A stretch of DNA of 64,000 nucleotides from Flagellimonas beolgyonensis. GTDB lineage: Bacteria; Bacteroidota; Bacteroidia; Flavobacteriales; Flavobacteriaceae. How positions within the stretch are numbered: the stretch's first letter is position 1; every line of letters begins with the position of its first letter. Shown here piece after piece: positions 53,129 to 62,222 of this stretch. The DNA lies in NCBI RefSeq assembly GCF_003992615.1, contig NZ_RZMY01000006.1:62001-126000 (forward strand), given 5' to 3'. The position numbers and the translations under genes were made by a program. Under the pieces are notes generated by a model that was given only the letters and a program-made list of their open reading frames with translations, was not told where the DNA came from and ran no database searches.

Positions 53129-54441
53129 TGAAGGATAAAATCACTGTTTTTTGGTTTCGTAGGGATTTACGCTTGGATGATAATGTGGGCCTTTATCAGG
53201 CTCTTAAATCCGATTATCCTGTGTTGCCCATCTTTATATTCGACACTGAAATTCTGGAAAACCTGCCCAAAAATGACGCTCGGTTAACTTTTATCCATCA
53301 GTGTATACAAAAATTACACACCAAGCTCAAGACCAACCATGGTAGCGGAATTGCCCAATACAAAGGTAAACCCAAGGTCGTTTTTGAACAATTGATAGAG
53401 CAATACGATATCCAATCCGTGTATACCAACCACGATTACGAGCCTTACGCCAAAAAACGGGATCAACAGGTCCAGGAGCAACTGGCCCAGTCAAACATCT
53501 CTTTCAAAACCTTTAAAGACCAGGTCATATTTGAAAAGGACGAGGTGGTGAAAAATGATGGTGATCCCTACGTGGTCTATACACCTTATATGAAGAAATG
53601 GAAGGAAAATTTCAACCCTTCCGTCCACTTGGTCGATTATGATACACTGGCATTGTTGGACTCCAACTTGTTCCAATCCAAAACATTGCCCACCATAAAA
53701 CTGGAAAATCTGGGTTTTGAAACCTCGGATATCAAGATTCCGGATTTTGATGTTTCGGCCGATTTGGTCAGAAATTATGGGGATACCCGCGATTATCCAG
53801 CATTGGACTACGGAACGTCCCATTTGGGACCTCATCTGCGGTTCGGTACCGTTTCTATCAGGAAAATGGTGAAAAAGGCCATTGGTTCCAAAAAAGAAAC
53901 GTTTTGGAACGAATTGATCTGGCGTGAATTCTTCATGCAAATTTTATGGCATTATCCCCACACTGTGAGCAAAGCCTTTAAACCAAAATATGACCTCATT
54001 CAATGGCGGAACAATGAGGAGGAGTTTGAGCGCTGGAAAAATGGACAGACCGGTTATGCCCTTGTGGATGCCGGAATGCGGGAGCTGAATGCCACTGGGT
54101 ACATGCACAATCGTGTACGCATGTTGGTGGCCAGTTTTTTGTGCAAGCATTTGCTGATCGATTGGCGCTGGGGCGAAGCCTATTTTGCCGAAAAATTATT
54201 GGATTATGAAATGGCGAGCAATGTGGGCAATTGGCAATGGGCCGCGGGCAGTGGCGTGGATGCTGCGCCTTATTTTAGGATATTCAATCCTATGACCCAG
54301 GTTGAAAAATTTGACAAGGATCGAAAATATATCAACAAATGGGTACCTGAACTTCAAGAGCTTACCTATCCCTCCCCTATTGTTGACCACAAAAAGGCCA
54401 GGGAAAGATGCCTAAACACCTACAAAGAGGCCGTTGGTTGA
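53128..54441 (+). CDS. phr: Cryptochrome/deoxyribodipyrimidine photolyase
   Basis: 437 aa. N-terminal antenna domain begins TVFWFRRDLRLDDNVGLYQAL and PVLPIFIFDTEIL. The FAD domain shows FWNELIWREFFMQILWHYPH, GYALVDAGMRELNATGYMHN, RVRMLVASFLCKHLLIDWRWGE in part, and NVGNWQWAAGSGVDAAPYFRIF in part. These are the class I CPD photolyase/cryptochrome motifs. Uses blue light to repair cyclobutane dimers or acts as a light sensor. Third gene of the SRPBCC-SDR operon. Confidence 0.92.
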   Translation: MKDKITVFWFRRDLRLDDNVGLYQALKSDYPVLPIFIFDTEILENLPKNDARLTFIHQCIQKLHTKLKTNHGSGIAQYKGKPKVVFEQLIEQYDIQSVYTNHDYEPYAKKRDQQVQEQLAQSNISFKTFKDQVIFEKDEVVKNDGDPYVVYTPYMKKWKENFNPSVHLVDYDTLALLDSNLFQSKTLPTIKLENLGFETSDIKIPDFDVSADLVRNYGDTRDYPALDYGTSHLGPHLRFGTVSIRKMVKKAIGSKKETFWNELIWREFFMQILWHYPHTVSKAFKPKYDLIQWRNNEEEFERWKNGQTGYALVDAGMRELNATGYMHNRVRMLVASFLCKHLLIDWRWGEAYFAEKLLDYEMASNVGNWQWAAGSGVDAAPYFRIFNPMTQVEKFDKDRKYINKWVPELQELTYPSPIVDHKKARERCLNTYKEAVG

Positions 54442-54541
54442 TGCTTTTTCAGTAATTTTAGTTCCCATTGAAAATCGAAGGCTGCTATATACAGGCCATA
54501 TTTCAATGTGAAACGGTACTAACTAACTTTAAACCAACACA

Positions 54542-55972
54542 ATGAAAAGATTATCGACCCTCTTGCTTTTAGGGCTGCTATCCCTCAATGGTATGGCTCA
54601 GAAGATGACAAAGGACAAAAAGGAAGTCATCGCCTCCGTTGAAAAGCACAAAGAAAAACTAATACAACTGAGTGATTCCATTTGGGCCTTGGCCGAAACC
54701 GCTTTTGAAGAATCCGGTTCGTCCAAACTGTTGGCCGATTATGCCGAGCAAAACGGAATGACCGTGACTCGGGGCGTGGCCAATATCCCAACTGCTTTTA
54801 TTGCTACTTATGGATCTGGAAAACCTGTGATCAGCGTTTTGGGTGAATTCGATGCGCTACCCGGACTATCGCAAAATACGACTCCCACCAAAGACCCGCG
54901 AATCGATGGTGCCCCAGGCCATGGTTGCGGACACAATATGTTTGGTGCCGCCAGTTTAGGTGCCGCCATTGCCATAAAGGAACAAATCGAGGCCGGAAAC
55001 ATTAAAGGAACCGTAAAGTTTTTTGGAACTCCTGCAGAGGAAAAATTCTTTGGTAAAGTATGGATGGTGGAAGCAGGTCTTTGGGACGACGTGGATGTGA
55101 ACGTAAGCTGGCATCCATCTGCCGAAATTGAAGCCGATGTGCAAAGCGGACTTGCCTTGGTTGATTTCATCGTTGAGTTTTATGGACAGGCTGCCCATGC
55201 ATCTGCGGACCCTTGGAACGGTAGAAGTGCTTCCGATGCGCTTGAACTCTACACTACCGGTATCAATTACTATAGGGAACACATTATGCCCACCTCCCGT
55301 ATCCATTATCACATTCAGGATGGTGGACAAGTGGTGAACGTTGTGCCTGATTATGCCCGTTTGTGGGTCAGGGTCCGTGATCCCAAACGAAAAGTGATGT
55401 TGCCCACCTATGAGCGTGTAAAGGCCATGGCCGAAGGTGCTGCCATCATGGCCAATGTGGATTACAAAATTTCTTTGGTCTCGGGTATTTATGAAACTTT
55501 GGTGAACCGGGCCGGGGGCGAAATCATGCAGAACAACCTCGAACTATTGGGTCCGATCACCTATACCGAAGAAGAAACCACTTTTGGAAAGGCCATTCAA
55601 AAAGCTACTGGAAAACCCGAAGTAGGAATGGACGGAGAAGTGCATCCCTTAAAAGAAACTGAAGATTTGCCCGGAGGTGGATCTACCGACGTTGGTGATG
55701 TGAGCTGGAACGTACCCAACATCAATTTGGGTGTGACCGTTGCACCCAAAGGAACGCCCTGGCATTCATGGGCTGTTGTGGCCTGTGGTGGCATGAGCAT
55801 TGGCCACAAAGGAATGATCCATGCAGCCAAAGCCATGGGGATGACCATGTTCGACCTATTCGATGATGCCAAATTGGTGGAAAAAGTAAAAGAAGAATAT
55901 AAAACCAGAAAAGGGGATGAAAAGTATGAGGCCATGATTGATGGCCCACCACCCATCCCTGGTAAAAATTAA
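54542..55972 (+). CDS. Exported M20-family amidohydrolase (AbgB-like)
   Basis: 476 aa with signal peptide LLLLGLLSLNGMAQ. M20D metal motifs: GEFDALPGLSQ (Asp), GHGCGHNMFGAA (His-Cys-x-His), GTPAEEKFFGK (Glu-Glu), WHPSAE, and C-terminal HSWAVVACGGMSIGHKGM. The dimerisation domain contains GQAAHASADPWNGRSASDAL. It resembles p-aminobenzoyl-glutamate/indole-acyl-amino-acid hydrolases but is exported, so it likely cleaves acylated amino acids in the periplasm. A terminator follows. Confidence 0.85.
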   Translation: MKRLSTLLLLGLLSLNGMAQKMTKDKKEVIASVEKHKEKLIQLSDSIWALAETAFEESGSSKLLADYAEQNGMTVTRGVANIPTAFIATYGSGKPVISVLGEFDALPGLSQNTTPTKDPRIDGAPGHGCGHNMFGAASLGAAIAIKEQIEAGNIKGTVKFFGTPAEEKFFGKVWMVEAGLWDDVDVNVSWHPSAEIEADVQSGLALVDFIVEFYGQAAHASADPWNGRSASDALELYTTGINYYREHIMPTSRIHYHIQDGGQVVNVVPDYARLWVRVRDPKRKVMLPTYERVKAMAEGAAIMANVDYKISLVSGIYETLVNRAGGEIMQNNLELLGPITYTEEETTFGKAIQKATGKPEVGMDGEVHPLKETEDLPGGGSTDVGDVSWNVPNINLGVTVAPKGTPWHSWAVVACGGMSIGHKGMIHAAKAMGMTMFDLFDDAKLVEKVKEEYKTRKGDEKYEAMIDGPPPIPGKN

Positions 55973-55980
55973 TATGTATG

Positions 55981-56012
55981 AAGAGCCTGCCCGTGAAGCA
56001 GGCTCTTTTATT
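55981..56012 (+). terminator. Rho-independent terminator after the M20 gene
   Basis: AAGAGCCTGC and GCAGGCTCTT form a 10-bp stem with a 7-nt loop, followed by TTATTT. Confidence 0.85.
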
Positions 56013-56069
56013 TCTGCCGAACTTTGACGAAATTGCATAACCAATTTTAGCAGCAAAAATCAATGTAAA

Positions 56070-57074
56070 ATGGATAACCCCATACTTCAAATTTTCCGGT
56101 TGGGCACGCCCTGGCAAACCCAAGATCCTTTCCTGTTCAGTGTGTATCACTTGGACCATTTTCCAAAAGGCAATGGCGACATGGGTCCAGATTCCACTCT
56201 TTTGAAGGGCCGGAATTTGGGCAGCGACTTTGATCCTTCCCAAAAATGGCGGATGTACCATGGCCAAAGTATTCCGGGATTCCCGTACCATCCCCACCGA
56301 GGTTTTGAAACCATCACCATTGTAAACAAAGGCTATTGTGATCATTCGGATTCGTTGGGAGCTGCCGGGCGATTTGGTGAAGGTGATGTGCAGTGGATGA
56401 CCGCTGGCAGTGGTGTACAACATTCTGAAATGTTTCCCTTGCTCAAGGATACGGAGGAAAATCCCTTGGAGTTGTTCCAGATTTGGTTGAATTTGCCAAA
56501 GAAGAGCAAGTTTGTGGAACCCCATTTTAAAATGCTATGGCACGAGGATATTCCGATTGTCGAAGAAGAAAACGCCAAAATAAAAGTGGTGGCCGGGAAG
56601 TATAGGGATACGGAAGCACTGTCACCTGCCCCTGATTCATGGGCCGCAGACCCCGAAAATGAGGTGGCCGTTTGGAACATGCACATTGCGCCAAATTCAG
56701 AATATGTTTTGCCCAAAGGTTCGGCTGGAATTAACAGGACCCTTTATTTTTATGAGGGCAATCCCCTCCAAATTAAAGGCAAAACCATCGAATCCGGATA
56801 TGGTATTGCCTTAGACCCAACCCAAGAAGTTTCTTTAAAAACAGGTGATTCAGTTGCCCATTTTATGTTGTTACAGGGCAAACCCATAGCTGAGCCGGTT
56901 GCGAAATACGGCCCATTTGTAATGAACACCGAAGAAGAAATTCACAAGGCAATGGAAGAATACAGGCTCACCCAATTTGGGGGATGGCCCTGGCCCTATC
57001 CCGACCATGTCCATGACAAAGATAAAGGCCGCTTTGCCTTGTATCCTGATGGTAAACTGGTGGAGAAAAGTTAA
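56070..57074 (+). CDS. Pirin family protein
   Basis: 334 aa, two cupin domains. Metal-ligand motif in the first: GFPYHPHRGFETITIV (His-x-His, Glu) and MTAGSGVQHSEM (His/Glu). Typical pirin stretches ELFQIWLNLPKKSK and VVAGKYRDTE follow, and the protein ends GGWPWPYPDHVHDKDKGRFA, unusual and aromatic. Some pirins are quercetin dioxygenases or redox regulators; function here unknown. Confidence 0.9.
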   Translation: MDNPILQIFRLGTPWQTQDPFLFSVYHLDHFPKGNGDMGPDSTLLKGRNLGSDFDPSQKWRMYHGQSIPGFPYHPHRGFETITIVNKGYCDHSDSLGAAGRFGEGDVQWMTAGSGVQHSEMFPLLKDTEENPLELFQIWLNLPKKSKFVEPHFKMLWHEDIPIVEEENAKIKVVAGKYRDTEALSPAPDSWAADPENEVAVWNMHIAPNSEYVLPKGSAGINRTLYFYEGNPLQIKGKTIESGYGIALDPTQEVSLKTGDSVAHFMLLQGKPIAEPVAKYGPFVMNTEEEIHKAMEEYRLTQFGGWPWPYPDHVHDKDKGRFALYPDGKLVEKS

Positions 57075-57255
57075 TCAATCACCCGAGTCATTTCGAGAAA
57101 TTAGTACTACTGGATCTAAAGCACAAAAATGGGCTACCATGCCTATGCAATGTACCTAAACTGTTATAAATGATTGATTTTTAGTTAAAATATTGGTGAA
57201 TTATAACAAATTGGTTTCCAAAAAGTAATAAATTGGGTTACCAACCTAGAATCCA

Positions 57256-59214
57256 ATGAAACCAATCTCATCCTTTATCCTCCTAGTAAGTGTCCTCCTG
57301 TGCAACTTTATTAGTTTTGGTCAAGCCCATATAGTGGACAGTCTGCAAAACTTGATGGCAACGGCAAATGATACCACCCAGATTAATTTATTGCGAAAAA
57401 TGAGTATCCATTCCCGCTCTATGAGCAAGGAAAATTCCGTTGAATATGGCCTTAAAAGTTTGGAGAAAGCTAGAGAAATTGGTTTTGTGGCTGGTGAGAT
57501 CAAAGCGCTATACGTTCTTGGCGCCACTTACGGCATGACTGATGACTATGTGGAATCCCTCAGCTATCTAAATCAATGCTTGGACCTTGCGTTGAAAAAT
57601 AATGATTTTTACTATGTTCAAAGTGTTTACAATGGAATGGGAATCGTTTATAAACGGATTGGTGATTATCCCAAAAGTCAAGAATATTATTTGAAAGGGC
57701 TAGAACTTTATGACTCATTGGGGATAACAAAAGGAAATTCATCTGTTTACATGAATCTTGGTGTTTTATACGATTTAATGAATGAGGATGAGAAAGCAAA
57801 AAAGAGCTATGAAAAAGTCTTGGAAGTTTACGAAGGTGACAATCGTGAGGATATGGAACATAAGGTAAACTTAAATTTGGGTGTTTTATATCTTAAAAAT
57901 GATAGTTATAATGAAGCCTTGGAGAAGTTTTTACCGTTGGTCGATTATTTCAAATCTGTTGATGATAAATGGGATCTATGCATTGTATACGGGAATATTG
58001 GTAACTGTTATATTCCTTTAAACCAGTTGGAACTTGCACAGGAGTATCTTCTCAAATCCTTGGAAATTGCTAAACAAATGTCCCTTCAACAGGAAATAAA
58101 CGTTGCTTATCAGAACTTGGCCAAGCTTGAATTCAAAAGGAGGAATTATAGCAAAGCCATCGAATATTCCAAGAAAAATTTGGAATCCCTTGATCTCATT
58201 GGTCAAACAGCACAAAAAAAGGAGGGACATTTCCAAGCTTATGAAATCTATGAGGCCATGGGCCAATATCCTAAGGCAATCGAACACCTAAAACAATCCA
58301 TGGCATATAAGGATAGCCTACTAAATGAAACTAAAATCAAGGAAATCCAAAGTTTACAAATCAAACATGAGGTATACATTAAGGATAAAGAGTTAAAAGA
58401 GAACCAACTACAAATGGCATTGCTCAGTTCCGATATTGAGGCGAACAACAAACGGATTGTTTACTTATCCTTGATCACAGCACTATTATTGATCTCTGCC
58501 GGACTTTTGTTTTTTGGTTTGCGGAACAAAATAAAATCGAACAGGGAACTCCACGAAAAAACAGTACTGATCTCGGAACAAAAAGAACTCATCGGACAAA
58601 TGAACCAAGAATTGGAAAAACGGATGCTTCGTGCCCAAATGAACCCTCATTTCATTTTCAATTCCCTCAATTCCATTCAGTATCTCATCAATACGGACGA
58701 TAAGAAGAATGCGTTAAAATACCTGTCCAAGTTTGCCAAATTATTACGCCAGGTGTTGGAAAGCTCCATCAATATCAACCTTTCATTAAAAGAAGAAATC
58801 CAACTTTTAAAGATTTATGTAGAACTGGAAAGTCTTCGGTTCGATAATAGTTTTAAGTACACCTTTACCGTGGACAAAAATTTGGATGTAGAGGAATATG
58901 AGGTCCCCATGTTATTGGTGCAACCCTATATTGAAAATGCGATCATCCACGGATTGATGCCCAAAGAAGGTGAGAAAAAGTTAAAAATAATCTTTAATGA
59001 TAAGGACGAATATATCGAGTGCATCATTGAAGATAATGGGGTTGGAATAACCAAGAAATCGGAGGGAACAACTATACAGAGACCATCAAGGGGCATGTCC
59101 ATTACCGCCAAACGAATTGAGATGCTCAAACGGTTCTCCGATCAGGAACTGGTAACCATCGAGAATCTGGAAAACGGCACACGGGTTACCATCCTCATCC
59201 CGAAAAACCATTAA
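57256..59214 (+). CDS. TPR-containing sensor histidine kinase (LytS/His_kinase type)
   Basis: 652 aa. Signal peptide (SFILLVSVLLCNFISFGQ), TPR repeats through about 380 (YESVLEVYEG-like, SQEYYLKGLELYDSLG, AQEYLLKSLEIAKQM), a membrane helix (YLSLITALLLISAGLLFFGL), a short coiled coil, and a His_kinase domain with RAQMNPHFIFNSLNSIQYL (phosphorylated His), then ENAIIHGLMPKEGEKK and IEDNGVGITKK. This class usually pairs with a LytTR response regulator, which is not found in the window. Signal unknown. Confidence 0.88.
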   Translation: MKPISSFILLVSVLLCNFISFGQAHIVDSLQNLMATANDTTQINLLRKMSIHSRSMSKENSVEYGLKSLEKAREIGFVAGEIKALYVLGATYGMTDDYVESLSYLNQCLDLALKNNDFYYVQSVYNGMGIVYKRIGDYPKSQEYYLKGLELYDSLGITKGNSSVYMNLGVLYDLMNEDEKAKKSYEKVLEVYEGDNREDMEHKVNLNLGVLYLKNDSYNEALEKFLPLVDYFKSVDDKWDLCIVYGNIGNCYIPLNQLELAQEYLLKSLEIAKQMSLQQEINVAYQNLAKLEFKRRNYSKAIEYSKKNLESLDLIGQTAQKKEGHFQAYEIYEAMGQYPKAIEHLKQSMAYKDSLLNETKIKEIQSLQIKHEVYIKDKELKENQLQMALLSSDIEANNKRIVYLSLITALLLISAGLLFFGLRNKIKSNRELHEKTVLISEQKELIGQMNQELEKRMLRAQMNPHFIFNSLNSIQYLINTDDKKNALKYLSKFAKLLRQVLESSININLSLKEEIQLLKIYVELESLRFDNSFKYTFTVDKNLDVEEYEVPMLLVQPYIENAIIHGLMPKEGEKKLKIIFNDKDEYIECIIEDNGVGITKKSEGTTIQRPSRGMSITAKRIEMLKRFSDQELVTIENLENGTRVTILIPKNH

Positions 59215-59223
59215 CAAGTCCTA

Positions 59224-60531
59224 CTAAACCCTCACGATATTGGCACCAATGGCCCGTAAACGTTCATCGATGTTCTCGTAACCGCGATCTATTTGCTCAA
59301 TGTTATGAATGGTCGAAGTACCTTTTGCCGAAAGCGCCGCAATCAACAGGGAAACTCCTGCCCTAATATCGGGCGACACCATTGTCGTTGCTTTTAAAGT
59401 GGATTTAAAATCATGACCGATAACCGTAGCTCTATGGGGATCACAAAGTATGATCTTGGCGCCCATGTCAATCAATTTATCCACAAAGAACAAGCGGCTC
59501 TCAAACATTTTTTGGTGAATGAGTACTTCTCCCTTCGCCTGTGTGGCCACAACCAAAATAATGCTCAATAAATCGGGGGTCAATCCTGGCCAAGGCGCAT
59601 CGGCAATGGTCAAAATAGATCCGTCAATAAAATTTTGAATCTGATACCCTTTCTCGTGTTTGGGAATAAAAATATCGTCATCCCTTCGCTCAATGGTGAT
59701 GCCCAATTTTCCGAAAACTGTGGGAATCTGCCCTAAATCGTTCCAACTCACATTTTTGATGGTAAGTTCACTTCGGGTCATGGCGGCCAAACCGATCCAG
59801 CTACCAATCTCGATCATATCGGGCAACATGGTGTGTTCTGTACCACCTAGTTTATCTACACCCTCAATGGTCAACAGGTTGGAGCCAATACCTGAAATTT
59901 TTGCGCCCATCCGGTTCAACATCTTGCAGAGTTGTTGCAAATAGGGCTCACAGGCTGCATTGTAGATGGTAGTGGTGCCTTCGGCCAAAACTGCTGCCAT
60001 AACTATATTGGCGGTTCCAGTAACCGATGCCTCGTCCAACAGCATGTAAGTGCCTTTCAACTTTTCCGCTTCCACACCATAAAAATGCTCTTCACGATTG
60101 TATCGGAATTTGGCACCCAGTTTTATGAATCCTTCAAAATGGGTGTCCAATCTTCGTCGGCCAATTTTATCACCGCCCGGTTTGGGAATATACCCCTTGC
60201 CAAATCGGGCCAACAAAGGACCCACCAACATAATGGAACCGCGAAGTGCCCTGCCATCTTCCTTAAATTTGGGCGATTGCAGATATTCCAAATTGATATC
60301 GTCGGATTTGAACGTATAGGAACCTTTTCCTTTTTTCTGGATCTTCACACCCAAATCTTCGAGTAAGGCAATCAACTTGTTCACATCGACTATGTCGGGA
60401 ATGTTGTTGATTGTTATTTTTTCTTCTGAAAGCAATACGGCACAAAGAATCTGTAATGCCTCGTTCTTTGCTCCTTGGGGTGTAATTTCGCCATGTAGTT
60501 GTTGGCCACCCTCTATTCGAAATGTACCCAT
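59224..60531 (-). CDS. murA: UDP-N-acetylglucosamine 1-carboxyvinyltransferase, Asp in place of catalytic Cys
   Basis: 435 aa, normal MurA length. N-terminal FRIEGGQQLHGEITPQGAKNEAL contains the conserved KN pair. GGDKIGRRRLDTHFEGF aligns with the E. coli loop GGCTIGARPVDLH, so the residue at the Cys115 position is Asp121. The enzyme transfers enolpyruvate to UDP-GlcNAc, the first committed step of peptidoglycan synthesis. The Asp form is known in other bacteria to be active and insensitive to fosfomycin. Near-adjacent to DUF4290 (15 bp upstream). Confidence 0.95.
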   Translation of the reverse strand: MGTFRIEGGQQLHGEITPQGAKNEALQILCAVLLSEEKITINNIPDIVDVNKLIALLEDLGVKIQKKGKGSYTFKSDDINLEYLQSPKFKEDGRALRGSIMLVGPLLARFGKGYIPKPGGDKIGRRRLDTHFEGFIKLGAKFRYNREEHFYGVEAEKLKGTYMLLDEASVTGTANIVMAAVLAEGTTTIYNAACEPYLQQLCKMLNRMGAKISGIGSNLLTIEGVDKLGGTEHTMLPDMIEIGSWIGLAAMTRSELTIKNVSWNDLGQIPTVFGKLGITIERRDDDIFIPKHEKGYQIQNFIDGSILTIADAPWPGLTPDLLSIILVVATQAKGEVLIHQKMFESRLFFVDKLIDMGAKIILCDPHRATVIGHDFKSTLKATTMVSPDIRAGVSLLIAALSAKGTSTIHNIEQIDRGYENIDERLRAIGANIVRV

Positions 60532-60546
60532 GTACTATTTTGGATT

Positions 60547-61200
60547 TTAATAGCGCTTTTTACGATTGCGTTGGCCCTTTTTATTTCCGCTACTTCCGCC
60601 ACTTCTATTGGACTTGGCCTGTCTGTTTTTAAGGAATTGTCCACTTTCGGTCAAATTTTCACCGTCGCTGGCCAAATCGATTTCACCATTGCTCATTTCC
60701 TTTAGGTGTCCAAAAATGACGCTATCTTCCACTGTATCCTTGTTCCACGTTAAGTAGCATTTTTTCATGTGGTTGGCAATGGCATACTCCAATCCGGAGC
60801 GCATATCACCTTTATCCCAACTTACGGCCACATCTATCATCCGTTTTATGTTGTTCCCGTAAAAACGGTATTTGGGATGATTTTGGGGGTAGTCCAATGG
60901 TTCTGGACGTTGTTGCAAAACCTCCTTGGAAGTAATTGGGAATGGGGAGTCCACATCCAACTTAAAGTCGGACATAATGAACAATTGGTCCCATAATTTA
61001 TGCTGAAAATCAGGCACATCGCGTAAGTGGGGCTGCAAATTTCCCATGACACTGATGATGGCCTTGGCCACTTTATTCCGTTCTTCCCGGTCCTCAATGG
61101 CTACGGCTTGGTCCACCATCTTTTGAAAATGACGACCATATTCGGGAATATGGAGCTTTGCACGCTCTGTATTGTATTCTAGGTTCTCTACTAAGTTCAA
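60547..61200 (-). CDS. DUF4290 protein
   Basis: 217 aa, starting at TTG (61198-61200) with NLVENLEYNTERAKLHIPEYGRH in part, the DUF4290 opening. No ATG lies upstream in the open frame for at least 60 nt. The family is helical, cytoplasmic and unknown; it is conserved in Bacteroidetes next to murA. The C-terminal 25 residues are Lys/Arg/Gly-rich and probably disordered, and could bind nucleic acid. Confidence 0.8.
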   Translation of the reverse strand: MNLVENLEYNTERAKLHIPEYGRHFQKMVDQAVAIEDREERNKVAKAIISVMGNLQPHLRDVPDFQHKLWDQLFIMSDFKLDVDSPFPITSKEVLQQRPEPLDYPQNHPKYRFYGNNIKRMIDVAVSWDKGDMRSGLEYAIANHMKKCYLTWNKDTVEDSVIFGHLKEMSNGEIDLASDGENLTESGQFLKNRQAKSNRSGGSSGNKKGQRNRKKRY

Positions 61201-61282
61201 ATTAAATGTCTTAAGATTTATGTTAATCGGGAAGTCCAGTAAATTAACGCTTGCAAAATAATAAAATTATGGCAAACCTTGC

Positions 61283-61570
61283 CTAAAGTGATATTACCCC
61301 TTCCACCACTGAAACTTCTTTGTATTTCATAATCACCTCGTCGGGATGACTCAGATTGACGGTGATGGAAATGCTGGTATACGTTCCCTTTTTAGATTGT
61401 TTGGTCTCTATTACAGCACCTGTATTATCAAAAATATCATGGATTTGGGCAATGCGGTCTTCATCAGTTGGAACAATAAATTTATAGAGGTAATCGGATG
61501 GCCAACTGGTGTTTTCCAGTAATTTTTCCCTCAACCTTTCATAAAACTCTTCCGTGTTATCCTTCTCCAT
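61283..61570 (-). CDS. DUF493 (YbeD-like) protein
   Basis: 95 aa from the ATG at 61568-61570 (MEKDNTEEFYERLREKL). The small alpha/beta fold is seen as YLYKFIVPTDEDRIAQIHDIF and GTYTSISITVNLSHPDEVI. Longer readings upstream start at implausible positions. Family function unknown; a regulatory, ACT-like fold is known for E. coli YbeD. Confidence 0.85.
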   Translation of the reverse strand: MEKDNTEEFYERLREKLLENTSWPSDYLYKFIVPTDEDRIAQIHDIFDNTGAVIETKQSKKGTYTSISITVNLSHPDEVIMKYKEVSVVEGVISL

Positions 61571-61658
61571 GCCATTAGTTTTTACAAATATAGGCCATCC
61601 CCCCCAATTTTTTTTCCTTATTCCTATTTCATTACTTTGCACAGCTAATTTATTCTAC

Positions 61659-62222
61659 TTGGGCAAGCAAAAAGTTGTGATTACCGGGGCACCGGGAACG
61701 GGCAAAACCTCCATCGTAAATGGTTTGGAGCGTAAGGGCTTCCATTGTTTTCATGAAATCATCCGTGATATGACCTCGAAAGCAAAACTGGAAGGTGAAT
61801 CCCATGCCCATATCAGTAACCCATTGGTTTTTGTGGATGATGCCCTTCAGTTCAACAAAGACCTGCTGTACGGCAGAACGGAACATTATAAAAAAGCGTT
61901 GCAAACCAAGGAACCCATTAGCTTTTTTGATAGGGGAATTCCAGATGTACTTGCCTATATGGATTTTTTTGGGCAGCGCTATGACAGGGAATTTATTGAA
62001 CCCTGTGAAAACCACAGGTACGATTTGGTTTTTATGGTTCCGCCATGGGCAGAAATCTATGTTTCGGACAGCGAACGCTTGGAGTCGTTTGAAGAGGCGG
62101 TACACCTGCACCATGCCCTAATGAATACCTATACCCAATTTGGCTATAACCCCATCGAAGTGCCAAAAGATGCAGTCCAGAAAAGGATTGATTTTATCTT
62201 GGAAACCATTAATACGTTTTAG
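61659..62222 (+). CDS. AAA-family ATPase (NadR/Ttd14-like kinase fold)
   Basis: 187 aa starting at TTG 61659 (GKQKVVITGAPGTGKTSIV), right at the P-loop GAPGTGKTS. A longer ORF starting at 61554 would overlap the DUF493 gene and add hydrophobic nonsense. Other motifs: FHEIIRDMTSKAKLEG and FFDRGIPDVLAYMDF, as in the AAA_28 family, and VFMVPPWAEIYVSDSER. Possibly a small-molecule kinase; substrate unknown. Immediately upstream of recQ. Confidence 0.8.
   Translation: MGKQKVVITGAPGTGKTSIVNGLERKGFHCFHEIIRDMTSKAKLEGESHAHISNPLVFVDDALQFNKDLLYGRTEHYKKALQTKEPISFFDRGIPDVLAYMDFFGQRYDREFIEPCENHRYDLVFMVPPWAEIYVSDSERLESFEEAVHLHHALMNTYTQFGYNPIEVPKDAVQKRIDFILETINTF

Noticed and set aside
55722..56525. Minus-strand 267-codon frame across the M20 and pirin genes
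   Set aside because: Runs antisense through two clear genes and a strong terminator; not protein-like.
57075..57255. Segment with TCATTTCGAGAAAT after the pirin gene, similar to a dispersed flavobacterial repeat
   Set aside because: Too short and without a second copy in the window.
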